From assembly GCA_945860295.1 (NCBI GenBank), contig CAMAQH010000028.1, positions 1 to 50,966 on the forward strand: a stretch of 50,966 nucleotides of DNA, written 5' to 3'. The stretch is from Prosthecobacter debontii (GTDB lineage Bacteria; Verrucomicrobiota; Verrucomicrobiia; Verrucomicrobiales; Verrucomicrobiaceae). The translations under genes were made by a program, and so were the position numbers. Positions 26,675 to 35,016 of the stretch are shown piece by piece (position 1 is the stretch's first letter; each line of letters starts with the position of its first letter). A model generated the notes under the pieces. That model had not been told where the DNA came from. It saw nothing but the letters and a program-made list of their open reading frames with translations, and searched no databases.

Positions 26675-27451
26675 TTACTTAGCGGTGTAACCACCATCGA
26701 CCGGTAGATTCACGCCGGTGACGTAGCGTGATGCATCGCTGAGCAAGAAGATCACCGCGCCGCCGAGGTCGTCATCGTCAGCCATGCGATTGAGCATGGT
26801 GTGTTCGCAGTAACGTGACAAGAATGGCTCGGGCTGGTTATTGAAAAAGCCGCCGGGCGAGAGGCAGTTCACACGCACACTTTTCGGACCGTAGAGTGCG
26901 GCGTAGAAGCGCGTGAGATTTTCCATACCACCTTTGTGGAAGAAGTAGTCTGGCGGCATGTCGCCCATATTGGTGCCGGTGTAGAGTTCATAGCTCGGGC
27001 CGATCATACCCTGGATGCTGCCGATGTTTACGATGCTGCCACGACCTGCCTCAGCCATCGTTCTACCAAAGTGACGATGCATGAGCATCACACCCGTGGC
27101 GTTCACCCGCATGGATTCGGCGAACTGCTCCACTGCACCGTTCGCGCCGTTCATTGGTCGGAGCACCGCGTTGTTCACGAGTCCGTGCAGCGAGCCAAAC
27201 TTCGCGGTGATGCGTTCATGCAGGGCCATCACGGAGGCTTCGTCTCCTTGATCAAGAGACTCGGCGAAGACCTGATGGCCCTTCGCGGTTTCTTCATCGG
27301 CCACGACTTGCAGCTTCGCCACATCACGAGCCGCAAGGATGAGCGTAGCACCCGTCTGAGCTAGCATGGCGGCCAACCCGCGACCGTAGAGGCCAGCACC
27401 GCCAGTGAGCAGGATGGTTTTGTTTTGGAGGGAGAAGAGATCGGGATACAT
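26675..27451 (-). CDS. SDR family oxidoreductase
   Basis: A 258-residue cytoplasmic short-chain dehydrogenase: LLTGGAGLYGRGLA cofactor motif, LVNNAVL, Ser in IVNIGSIQGM, and catalytic Tyr/Lys in DYFFHKGG, ending SRYVTGVNLPVDGGY. The Tyr segment is shifted by a short insertion (ELYTGTNMGDMPPD) relative to ordinary SDRs. Last gene of the minus-strand run, 93 bases after the HpaI-like gene, with an inverted repeat filling the gap. Probably oxidises a hydroxy-acid or sugar in the pathway (inference). Confidence 0.86.
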   Translation of the reverse strand: MYPDLFSLQNKTILLTGGAGLYGRGLAAMLAQTGATLILAARDVAKLQVVADEETAKGHQVFAESLDQGDEASVMALHERITAKFGSLHGLVNNAVLRPMNGANGAVEQFAESMRVNATGVMLMHRHFGRTMAEAGRGSIVNIGSIQGMIGPSYELYTGTNMGDMPPDYFFHKGGMENLTRFYAALYGPKSVRVNCLSPGGFFNNQPEPFLSRYCEHTMLNRMADDDDLGGAVIFLLSDASRYVTGVNLPVDGGYTAK

Positions 27452-27467
27452 GGGCTGATAACTTATA

Positions 27468-27545
27468 AACCGCTAATATGACGCTGATTTGACGCAAATG
27501 AAGAAGCTCTGATATCAGCGTCTAATTAGCGTCATATCAGCGGTT
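27468..27545. repeat. Intergenic inverted repeat with 11-base sub-repeats
   Basis: Two 21-base arms, 27468-27488 and 27525-27545, are reverse complements at 19 of 21 positions, separated by 36 bases. Inside, the units gctaatatgac, gctgatttgac, gcgtctaatta and gcgtcatatca recur with an 11-base period in both orientations. The right arm ends exactly at the stop codon of the HpaI-like gene. The element could form a long hairpin between two co-directional genes; it has no T-tract on the minus strand, so it is more likely a dispersed repeat or mRNA-processing site than a classical terminator. Confidence 0.8.
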
Positions 27546-28357
27546 CATTTCTTGTTCGCATAAACCGAATCCCTGCTGGGTGCAGCCGAGACACCGCCGA
27601 AGTCCTTCACCATTTTGTGGAAGGCGTTGCCGAGTTCGATGACATCGGCACCGAGGGTGAAGATGCGGGTGCCTTCTTCGATAAGCTGGTCTTTTTGACC
27701 GAAGAGTGATGCCACGGCGACATGCTTGCCGTGCTTGATGGCGGCGGCGTGGACGCGTTTGCGGGCAGCGACGACTTCGGGGCAGGTTGCTTGGCCGAGT
27801 TTGCCGATGCGGTGACTGAAATCACCTGCACCGAAGAGAAGCATGTCGAATCCGGGCACGGCGGCGATCTCTTCGACGACTTCGAGAGCTTCGGGGCTTT
27901 CGATTTGCAGGATGACGAACTTCTCGGTGTTGCAGTGCTGTGCGTAGTCGGCCAGCGGCACTTGGCAGAAAAGGCCGTCCATGTTGCCCGCATCGAGTGC
28001 TTTGCTACCCATGGGGCGGCAGCGGACCATATCGACGACGTTGCGTGCTTCATCAGCGCTGGTGATGTGCGGGACCATGATGCCGGTGGCGTCACACTCG
28101 AAGGGTTTTACGTATTCACTGTAACCGCCTTTGTTCACGCGGACGATGGTGTCCATGTCATAGAGCTTGGCGGCGCGGATTTGGTGTTCGAGATTGAGCC
28201 AGTCATTCGGCACATGCTCATTGCAAAGCCACACGGCACTGGCTCCGGAAAGCCCAGCGAGTTCGACGATGCGTGGATCACCGAGATTGAGTTTGAGGAT
28301 GGTGCTGTTTTGACCAGCGCGGAGTTCGCGGAGAATGCGGGATGGGCGGAGTTTCAT
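27545..28357 (-). CDS. HpcH/HpaI family aldolase
   Basis: A 270-residue TIM-barrel class II aldolase. The start at 28357 (MKLRPSRILRELRAGQ) fits the family; an upstream ATG at 28393 would overlap the RraA gene. Key sites are IVRVNKG (Arg), ILQIESPEALE (metal Glu) and LLFGAGDFSHRIG (metal Asp). Such enzymes cleave 4-hydroxy-2-oxoacids to pyruvate or an oxoacid plus an aldehyde, using Mg2+ or Mn2+. With the RraA-like gene 19 bases upstream and a DHDPS-type lyase in the same operon, it points to breakdown of a sugar-derived oxoacid. Confidence 0.88.
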   Translation of the reverse strand: MKLRPSRILRELRAGQNSTILKLNLGDPRIVELAGLSGASAVWLCNEHVPNDWLNLEHQIRAAKLYDMDTIVRVNKGGYSEYVKPFECDATGIMVPHITSADEARNVVDMVRCRPMGSKALDAGNMDGLFCQVPLADYAQHCNTEKFVILQIESPEALEVVEEIAAVPGFDMLLFGAGDFSHRIGKLGQATCPEVVAARKRVHAAAIKHGKHVAVASLFGQKDQLIEEGTRIFTLGADVIELGNAFHKMVKDFGGVSAAPSRDSVYANKK

Positions 28358-28376
28358 GGATGAAAAGGGATGAGGA

Positions 28377-29126
28377 TTACCACTCGCCTTCACGGCGGAA
28401 TTTGGCTTTCACGTTGGCGCTGAATTGGGTGATGGAGGCTTCGAGGTTGGCGAGGACTTGATCGGTGGGAAGTCCGGCGGCGCTGCGGGCGGCGGGGATG
28501 ACGGTTTCGCATTCATTGCTGTCCATGAAGCGTGCGGCGTCGAGGATTTTTGGCTGGTCCTCTGGAGGGATCACGAGGAAGCCGTGCTTATCAGCATGGA
28601 TGAGATCGCCAGGTCGAATGATGCGGCCAAAGACTTCGACTTCACAACCCCAACGCACGGGATGGACATGTGCGTGACCGACGCAGAGACGACGGGCGAG
28701 GGCTTTGAAACCTGCATTGGTCATTTCATCGACATCGCGGATCGCGCCGTCGGTGATGGTGCCGACGCAGCCGAGCGCGCGGTGCATGTTGGCGCTGACT
28801 TCACCCCATGCGGAGCCTAGCACGCGGGGTTTGTCCAGATCCTGCACGACGACGATCTTCGGCCCCGGAATGCTGGCGATGTAGCGTCGATACTCGATGC
28901 CTGCATTGGGATTCGTCTTTCGATGAGATGCATTTCCTGGCTCGATAACCAAGGTGACGGCGTAGCCAACCATGGGACCCATCTGCGGCATGTAGTCGCG
29001 CGTTTCTTCGACGTTAAAGGCGTCCGCGCCGGGATTGTGCTGGGTGATTTGTTCCCAGCCATTGTAGATGGTGGGCGTGTTCCAGCGCTTGAGCTGCAGG
29101 AGGTCGGAGTGTGGGATGGTTGGCAT
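28377..29126 (-). CDS. RraA-like family protein (possible 4-hydroxy-4-methyl-2-oxoglutarate aldolase type)
   Basis: A 249-residue protein of the RraA/HMG-aldolase superfamily. GTITDGAIRDVDEM carries the conserved Gly and Arg-Asp pair that binds metal and pyruvate in the aldolases, and RPGDLIHADKHGFLVIP is the family signature. SAWGEVSANMHRALG is also typical. Members outside RNase E regulation are usually lyases, oxaloacetate decarboxylases or carbohydrate-related enzymes; the operon context favours a lyase rather than an RNase regulator. It begins 3 bases after the propeller gene ends. Confidence 0.86.
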   Translation of the reverse strand: MPTIPHSDLLQLKRWNTPTIYNGWEQITQHNPGADAFNVEETRDYMPQMGPMVGYAVTLVIEPGNASHRKTNPNAGIEYRRYIASIPGPKIVVVQDLDKPRVLGSAWGEVSANMHRALGCVGTITDGAIRDVDEMTNAGFKALARRLCVGHAHVHPVRWGCEVEVFGRIIRPGDLIHADKHGFLVIPPEDQPKILDAARFMDSNECETVIPAARSAAGLPTDQVLANLEASITQFSANVKAKFRREGEW

Positions 29127-29129
29127 GGC

Positions 29130-30692
29130 TCAATGCAGTGTGATGGCGTAGGCGGTGGCTTTTTGAAGATGAATGCGGAGGTGATACTTCGCAGGTGGGA
29201 GATCGGCGAGCTTCTTGTCTTTCCAGGCAAAGCGGTAGCGTGTGGTGTCTTTTTTCAAAGGAACACAGTTTGCCTTGTCGAAGCTGGGGATGCGGAAGCC
29301 GTCTTCGTCGAGAATCTCACACCACACAGCTCCGCCTGAGGCATTCGCGTTCACATAGATTTCCGTGCGGCCTTTCAGGTCGAGCGGCTTCAAGGTGATC
29401 TGGCCGATATCGGGCGGGGATTTAATTTTGGGCGTTGGAGCCTCGGGTTCGCTGCGCAGACCGGCGAAGCGATCCAGCGGCAGTGAGACCATTCCGACAC
29501 CGCTCTTTTGCTGGTCGCCGGTGATGTTCGTGCCGCCGCCGATGGCTCCACTGCTGTAGGCACCGTAGTAGAAACGCATCTCACGGCCTTCGATGATGAT
29601 GTAGGCGTTCGTGGCGAGCGTGCCGCTGTCGAACTGACCACCTTCGCTGCGCTTGAGCCAGAGATCATCGCGAAACGGGCGCTGCCAGTCGATGCCGTCG
29701 CGGCTGAACATGAGTTCGATGTCCATCGTTCCGCCGCCGAGGCGATTAAGAATCTGATTGAGGCTGAAGTAATGATCGTGACGGAAGAAAACAGGCGAAG
29801 TGTGAAACTCGAGTGCTCCATCCTGCTCATCGGGAAAGCAGACGATCTGCGGCTTGCTCCAATGCAGCAAATCCTTGCTCTCGATTCGGCCCATGCCGTG
29901 CTTCCAGCCGAGTTCGCCATCAGGGCCCGGAATCCAGGCTTTGCCGTAGATGGCCCATAATTTTCGCTTTGGATCAAAGAGCGGATCAGCCGCGTCGGAC
30001 ATGCTGATCGGCTTCAAGAGCTGCCGCTTCACACGACCATCCGGTGCCGTGGTCTCGGAGTAAGGATTCTCGCCTGCGAAAGGCGGCTGCACTTTTTTGC
30101 CGCCAAAGGAGGTGGTGTAGAGCGGTGCTTCGGGATGCTTCGTCCAGCGGATGCCATCGGGTGAAAAGGCGAGATGCAGTCCAGCGACGCGTTCGCCCTT
30201 CGCTGTCTTTGCCCAATCGTAGTAGAGCATCTTGTAGCGCTTCGTAGCATCCACTTCGCTAGCATCGACGATCACACTGTTGCAGTAGCGGTCGCCATAC
30301 AGGCCGCTGCCGATAAGAACGATGTTGGTGTTCTTCTCGCCGTTGAAATCGAAGAGACCCAGGTTCGGCTTGGTGAAGGTGATGCCGTCCGCCGACTCGG
30401 CGTAGCAGACAACACACTCGAGCGTCTTGAGCTGCGCTCGCTTGCCTGCATAGGCCTGATACCAGAGCTGATATTTGCCCGTCGCTTTGTCGCGATGCAC
30501 ACTCGTCCAGGCGATGGCTATCTCCCACGGTTTGTCCTCGGTAATGAGCGGGTTTTTGGCATGACGCACTGGCTTCTCCAAAACACGGCGTGTCCCCGCG
30601 CGATAGAGAATGTCGTGATCATCGACCAACAAAATCGTGCGATCCGCAGCACACAAGACCAGAGGGAAGATGAGGAGTAGCAGAGTCTTCAT
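29130..30692 (-). CDS. Secreted propeller glycosidase-like protein (paralogue)
   Basis: A 520-residue secreted protein, signal peptide MKTLLLLIFPLVLCAAD. It shares the signature of the 17694 and 19296 genes: CYAESADGITFTKPNLGLFD, followed by NGEKNTN, KYQLWYQAY, SPDGIRWTKH and SRDGIDWQRP strands, and the C-terminal sandwich starting LKGRTEIYVNANASGG. ILLVDDHDILYRAGTRRVLE at the mature N-terminus matches the FFAFDDH and FVDEHLV openings of its relatives. Enzymatic activity unproven. Overlaps the lyase gene's stop by 4 bases. Confidence 0.8.
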   Translation of the reverse strand: MKTLLLLIFPLVLCAADRTILLVDDHDILYRAGTRRVLEKPVRHAKNPLITEDKPWEIAIAWTSVHRDKATGKYQLWYQAYAGKRAQLKTLECVVCYAESADGITFTKPNLGLFDFNGEKNTNIVLIGSGLYGDRYCNSVIVDASEVDATKRYKMLYYDWAKTAKGERVAGLHLAFSPDGIRWTKHPEAPLYTTSFGGKKVQPPFAGENPYSETTAPDGRVKRQLLKPISMSDAADPLFDPKRKLWAIYGKAWIPGPDGELGWKHGMGRIESKDLLHWSKPQIVCFPDEQDGALEFHTSPVFFRHDHYFSLNQILNRLGGGTMDIELMFSRDGIDWQRPFRDDLWLKRSEGGQFDSGTLATNAYIIIEGREMRFYYGAYSSGAIGGGTNITGDQQKSGVGMVSLPLDRFAGLRSEPEAPTPKIKSPPDIGQITLKPLDLKGRTEIYVNANASGGAVWCEILDEDGFRIPSFDKANCVPLKKDTTRYRFAWKDKKLADLPPAKYHLRIHLQKATAYAITLH

Positions 30693-31609
30693 GGCAGCCA
30701 GCGTGGATGATGGAAACGCAGTCGTTCACGGTAGTGCTCGAAGCGTTCTTGACTGACGCTTTCATACGGCGGCAGCAGGCGCAGCGGGAACGCGGGATCT
30801 TGAATGCGGCAGAACATCTTATCGAAGGCACCATCCATGTGCGTGGTGTCGCCGACGGCTTCTTTGAAGGTGGCGATGAGGCCGTCGAAGTCGGCGGTGA
30901 TGGCGGCGAGGCGCGCCTCATCGCGCTCGCAACCGGCGCAGAAGTAGTCCTGAGCGCGATGGAAGTTCGTGGAGAGAAACGAGATGAGGAATCCGCAATC
31001 ACCCATAAGGCAGGCTTTGGCGAAGCCGACCTCGGTGATGAAGTGACGGAGCTTGGGCGCATAGCGCATCAGGCTTGTGAGGCGCGCGTCGTCGGACGTG
31101 CTGTTCTTGGTGGCGACGAGGTTTTCGTGTTCCGCAGCCAAGAGGCCGTATTCAGCTCCGGTGATGATTCTTCCGGTGCGCATGAGGTTGTAGTGCAGAA
31201 AATCGCAATCACGAAAACGACCGCACGTCTCGCGAAAGAACGTTTTCAGTTCAGCATCGTTCAAAGCTCCCCAACTCGGCAAGCTGAGCTGAAACCGTCT
31301 TGCGCCCATGTCGCGTGCTCGCTCGATGCGTTCGATGATTGTCGGCAACGATTGACTGATAAGGCCAACCATGGCCTGCACGCCGTCGATTCGCGTCTCA
31401 TCAAGAAACACGCGGGTGATGGCATCAAACTGAGACTCGGTCACTGCATAGCCCTCGCCTGCGGTGCCAAAGATATAGAGATCATGGATGCCGCTTGTGA
31501 TCTGATACCGCACACTGCGGCGGAAGATGTCCTCTTCGAACTCGAAGTGCTCATTCCACGGCACACTGCATGTGGCGAGGATGCAGCGACGATAGCGTGG
31601 CGTGGTCAT
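30689..31609 (-). CDS. Dihydrodipicolinate synthase/N-acetylneuraminate lyase superfamily protein
   Basis: A 306-residue TIM-barrel class I aldolase. The ATG at 31609 overlaps the preceding stop as ATGA, which decides the start. YIFGTAGEGYAVTE corresponds to the GTTGE/GSTGE loop, LHYNLMRTG supplies the catalytic Tyr (near 140) and VATKNSTSD the Schiff-base Lys (near 168). The loop sequences differ from both DapA and canonical NanA, so neither symbol is given. It probably cleaves or condenses a pyruvate-containing sugar acid. The window already has lysine-pathway genes elsewhere (lysC, dapL), but this copy is embedded in the catabolic operon. Confidence 0.82.
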   Translation of the reverse strand: MTTPRYRRCILATCSVPWNEHFEFEEDIFRRSVRYQITSGIHDLYIFGTAGEGYAVTESQFDAITRVFLDETRIDGVQAMVGLISQSLPTIIERIERARDMGARRFQLSLPSWGALNDAELKTFFRETCGRFRDCDFLHYNLMRTGRIITGAEYGLLAAEHENLVATKNSTSDDARLTSLMRYAPKLRHFITEVGFAKACLMGDCGFLISFLSTNFHRAQDYFCAGCERDEARLAAITADFDGLIATFKEAVGDTTHMDGAFDKMFCRIQDPAFPLRLLPPYESVSQERFEHYRERLRFHHPRWLP

Positions 31610-32667
31610 GGCTTTGGAGCATCCCAAATGGCGACGCCCATGTGGTAGCGAGCGTGATACTCGGAGGCTCCGGCATACCAGGCGGTGACGAGTTTGCCGT
31701 CGGCACGTTGCACGGTGCTTGGGTAACCGCAGTCCCAAGTCGTCGTGTGAGCGATGCGGATCGGTTCACCCCAGGTATTGCCTTCGTCGCTGCTGAACTT
31801 CGCCAGCACGCCGAGTTGGTCGCCGATCTTGATGCGGTTCCCGTAAGCGAGCAGGATGCGGCCGTCTTTGAGGCGGAGCAGGTGGCCGTTGATCTCGTTT
31901 TTCGCGGTGACGCGGTTCGGTTCGCCCCAGGTGACGCCATCGTTTTCTGAAGTGTAGATTTCCATTGTGACGTAGCGTGCAGCTGCCATCCAACGCTTGC
32001 CGCCGAGGTGCAGCAGCGTTGTCTCGTTGCTCTTCGGGCCGATGGTGCCGGTGCGCTTCCAAGTCTTGCCGTCATCATCGCTACAGAAGTGCCAGGAGCA
32101 GTAACCTTTTGTCTTCGTGCTTTTAGTTGGGTCGGTAAACTCGCCGCCGTAGCAGGAGACATGCAGCGCACTATCTTCACCGAGCTTGATGTCGCCAAAG
32201 GGGATATAGTTTGTCCAGCCTGCATCGGGCTCGGGAAACTCTTTAGTTTGGGTCCAAGTCTTGCCGCCATCGCTGCTTCGGCAGATCCACGGAGCGAGGA
32301 TGTCATCTCGGAAGTCGGCCTGCTTTGGACGTTGCGGCTGCTTCACATCCGTCCAGCCGGAGCAGAGAACGAGCAGGTCGCCGTTCTTCGCGAGTCCGGC
32401 TGCGACATTCATGCGGTTGGTATGCACTTCGTTAGGCGCAGGAATGCCGCGCTTTGTCCAAAACTGGCCATCAGGGCTGTTCCAACACTCCGCGGCACCC
32501 GCCATCTGACCGTGGCTCGGTTGGCCGAAGATGGTGGTGGTGATGCTGCCGTCAGGCATCAGCGTGAGGTTCGGCCAGGCGCAGACGTTGTCGATGCCGA
32601 CGAAGCGCTGGATGTCCTGCGCAGTAACAACTGAGGTCAGAAGGAAAAGGGCGAGGAGTGGTTTCAT
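31606..32667 (-). CDS. Secreted exo-alpha-sialidase-like protein
   Basis: A 353-residue secreted protein starting at 32667 with signal peptide MKPLLALFLLTSVVTAQD. Five Asp-box strands run through it (SPDGQFWT, SSDGGKTW, SDDDGKTW, SENDGVTW, SSDEGNTW), giving a complete six-bladed propeller. ICRSSDGGKTW and HLLRLKDGRILLAYGNR are typical sialidase blade sequences. Active-site residues were not assigned, so sialic acid specificity is inference from family. It starts 14 bases after the upstream gene's stop and overlaps the lyase gene by 4. Confidence 0.84.
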   Translation of the reverse strand: MKPLLALFLLTSVVTAQDIQRFVGIDNVCAWPNLTLMPDGSITTTIFGQPSHGQMAGAAECWNSPDGQFWTKRGIPAPNEVHTNRMNVAAGLAKNGDLLVLCSGWTDVKQPQRPKQADFRDDILAPWICRSSDGGKTWTQTKEFPEPDAGWTNYIPFGDIKLGEDSALHVSCYGGEFTDPTKSTKTKGYCSWHFCSDDDGKTWKRTGTIGPKSNETTLLHLGGKRWMAAARYVTMEIYTSENDGVTWGEPNRVTAKNEINGHLLRLKDGRILLAYGNRIKIGDQLGVLAKFSSDEGNTWGEPIRIAHTTTWDCGYPSTVQRADGKLVTAWYAGASEYHARYHMGVAIWDAPKP

Positions 32668-32680
32668 GGTCGTGATGGAA

Positions 32681-34081
32681 TCAGTTGGCAAAGCGCAGCG
32701 CATACAGGTCCGCGTCCCTCATTTTGATGCGCAGTTGGATCGTCTGATCGCCTAGCTTTGAGACATCGAGTGCGTTGGCTTCAAATTCATCGCCATAGAG
32801 TTCAGGCATGGTGGCCACGACTTTGCCGCTATCATCGAGTGCTTCAATTTGAATGCTGCCAGCAGCGGAGGTGGAGTAATTGAGCAGGAGTTTATTGCCT
32901 ATGAACTTCAGCGGCTTGGTGGTGAACACGCCGCCCTTCGCATCAGCGTGCATTGAGGCAAAGCCTTGTTTGCGAACGCTGAGACGACGAATGCGGTGGT
33001 CGGCGTGGCGGTAGTGTTCGCTGATGTAGAGGGACCATTCAGTGTCGCTGGATTCGATGATGCCATTGGCGGTCATGTTGTTGCGGTCAGTCCAGTTCTT
33101 GAGATCGGGACCGGGGCGCACCCAGGCTTCGAGGAAGGGGCGATCCCAGTTCACACCGTCACGGCTGGACATGAAGACGGCGTCGCTGACTCCGGGGCCT
33201 TCATGCTCCGGCACCTTCTTGCGGTTCGTGACGAAGCGTTTCGGGAAGGAGAGAAACAAGTGCGGCGCTGTGGGGCATGGGATGGTGGCGCTGGTGTAAA
33301 AATGTTCCATCGGCACGTCTTTGGCATAGCGATGCGGGATGCCATCGCTCCAGGTGAGAAAGTTGGTGGAGGTGCAACTCTGGACGGCGCGGACTTTATT
33401 GCTGAATATGCGACTGAAGCAGATATAGCGGCTGCGAGTGGTGTCGTAAAAGGCGAGGTTTTGTGAATCGAATGCACCCTTGGTGATGACTGGAGTGTCC
33501 TTCATTTTTTTCCAATGAATGCCGTCGGCGGAAGCGAAGGAGTAGAGGCCGCCGGGCGTCTCTCCCTGGTGCCAGTTCTTGCCGGGCTGCTTCACGCCAC
33601 CGAGGGCTTTGAAACGCTCTTCAGGCTTCGTAGCGGGGTTCGCATCAAGGAACGGTGAAAAGTTATGCGACTCGACACCGCGCCAGATGACATTGTTCTC
33701 CTTCGTGCCGCCAGCCTCGATCAGTCCGAGCTTTGGCCGCGTGAAATGGATGCCGTCCGTGCTTTCGGCCGCGCAGGTGACTTGCGCATCGCTGTGGTCA
33801 CTGCCGCCGGAAGAGCCGCGGTAATACATGAGCACCTTCTTGCCATCCTGGATGACGGAGAAGTAAGCGCAGGTCACGCCTTCCCACGCTTTGTCCGTAG
33901 TGAGAACGATCTCCTTCTTAATGGGATCATGCAGCTTCAAAGCAAGGCCACTCTTTTGCGCGACGAGATGTTCATCAACGAAAAGTTCCCAACGCGAAGC
34001 GAGGTCGATGGGTGAAGCTGCAATGACGAATGACGAATGCAGAATGACGAAGATGGGTAGAAGTAGGAGGGAGGTTTTCAT
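32681..34081 (-). CDS. Secreted propeller glycosidase-like protein; signal peptide encoded by heptanucleotide repeats
   Basis: A 466-residue secreted protein. The body carries the shared signature AAESTDGIHFTRPKLGLIEA, with ASADGIHWKK and SRDGVNWDRP strands and the C-terminal sandwich (FIGNKLLLNYSTSAAGSIQI). The opening ELFVDEHLVAQKSGLALKL matches relatives in the window. The hydrophobic core of the signal peptide (FVILHSSFVIA) is encoded by four consecutive 7-base units (34022-34049). The start at 34081 overlaps the upstream oxidoreductase stop as ATGA. Probable extracellular sugar-active enzyme; reaction unknown. Confidence 0.8.
   Translation of the reverse strand: MKTSLLLLPIFVILHSSFVIAASPIDLASRWELFVDEHLVAQKSGLALKLHDPIKKEIVLTTDKAWEGVTCAYFSVIQDGKKVLMYYRGSSGGSDHSDAQVTCAAESTDGIHFTRPKLGLIEAGGTKENNVIWRGVESHNFSPFLDANPATKPEERFKALGGVKQPGKNWHQGETPGGLYSFASADGIHWKKMKDTPVITKGAFDSQNLAFYDTTRSRYICFSRIFSNKVRAVQSCTSTNFLTWSDGIPHRYAKDVPMEHFYTSATIPCPTAPHLFLSFPKRFVTNRKKVPEHEGPGVSDAVFMSSRDGVNWDRPFLEAWVRPGPDLKNWTDRNNMTANGIIESSDTEWSLYISEHYRHADHRIRRLSVRKQGFASMHADAKGGVFTTKPLKFIGNKLLLNYSTSAAGSIQIEALDDSGKVVATMPELYGDEFEANALDVSKLGDQTIQLRIKMRDADLYALRFAN
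34022..34049. repeat. Heptanucleotide repeat (aatgacg x4, one variant) within a coding region
   Basis: On the plus strand: aatgacg, aatgacg, aatgcag, aatgacg. On the coding strand the units read TCGTCAT or similar, and because 7 is not a multiple of 3 the repeat is read in all three phases, yielding a mostly hydrophobic peptide that forms the signal-peptide core of the 32681-34081 gene. Confidence 0.9.
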
Positions 34082-35016
34082 AGTTCGGAGAGGATGTCTG
34101 AGATGGAGATGATTTCACCGCCCTGATCGCGACTGCGAATACCTGCGATGATGACGGCCATGAGTTCGACGGTTTCGTCAAAGGGCAGCGGACGCTCGCC
34201 GGTGCGGAGCATGTCGATGAAGGCGACGAGCTGACCGCGAAAGGCGTGGTAGGTGTCCGTGAGCTTCAGCGGCAGATCGCCTTTCGTGCCGTAGAGATGG
34301 ACGGCTCCGAAGCTGCCATACGCATCATGCAAAGCACCGATGGTGACTTTGACGCCGCTGCGATGCGTGAGGTGCATGACATCACCTCCGGCATCGGTGT
34401 GAGCCTGCACGGTGAGGAAGCCGGGGCCGAGAAGCGGCTCCACGGCTTCGAGCGCATGGATGCCGTAGCGTTCCCAGGTCTTGCAGGTGAAGCTGGTGAT
34501 CCAACGCAGGTCACCGAGGTGCGAGAAGTCTGCCCGCATCTCCGGCGAATACCTCATGCCGCTGGTAGAGAGAATGATTTTGCCTGCACGATGCCACTGC
34601 ACAAACTGCCGCAGTTCAGGGATCGTCGTCGCCATCGGTTTGTCGATGAAGACGGGCAAGCCAGCCTCAATGAAGGGCCGCACACGGCGCACATGGTCGG
34701 TGCCGTCGTCGGTGGCGATCACCGCCGCATCCACATGACCGATCACGTCCTCTGGATTCGCGACGACATGCTCGATCAAACTCGCGGCGGCCACTTTCGG
34801 CGCATCGGCAGGATCATCGCACCAGATGTGCGTCACACGAGCACCGAGAATGCGCACGGACTCAAGCGGCTGCTTGCCCATGTAAACGGGAATGCCCGCA
34901 TACGGGCACTTCGCCATCTCATCTGGGTTGTAACCATTGACGATGCCGCTCCAGGAATACGGATGACCGTTTCCCTCGATCATGCCCAGCATGGCGAGAC
35001 GAAGTTCAGTGCTCAT
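34078..35016 (-). CDS. Gfo/Idh/MocA family oxidoreductase
   Basis: A 312-residue NAD(P)-dependent dehydrogenase-like protein. The Rossmann half is atypical at the start (LAMLGMIEGNGHPYSWSGIV instead of a GxGxxG loop), then has VDAAVIATDDGTDH and GLPVFIDKPMATT with the family Lys-Pro pair. The C-terminal half has RYGIHALEAVEPLLG, in place of the usual GGGxxxDxGxH. The altered cofactor loop raises doubt about ordinary NAD binding. It overlaps both neighbours by 4 bases and is probably a partner of the second oxidoreductase. Confidence 0.84.
   Translation of the reverse strand: MSTELRLAMLGMIEGNGHPYSWSGIVNGYNPDEMAKCPYAGIPVYMGKQPLESVRILGARVTHIWCDDPADAPKVAAASLIEHVVANPEDVIGHVDAAVIATDDGTDHVRRVRPFIEAGLPVFIDKPMATTIPELRQFVQWHRAGKIILSTSGMRYSPEMRADFSHLGDLRWITSFTCKTWERYGIHALEAVEPLLGPGFLTVQAHTDAGGDVMHLTHRSGVKVTIGALHDAYGSFGAVHLYGTKGDLPLKLTDTYHAFRGQLVAFIDMLRTGERPLPFDETVELMAVIIAGIRSRDQGGEIISISDILSEL

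Noticed and set aside
30689..31609. dapA (dihydrodipicolinate synthase) as part of the lysine pathway
   Set aside because: The fold and Schiff-base Lys match the superfamily, but the GTAGE and HYN loops and the operon do not suit DapA.
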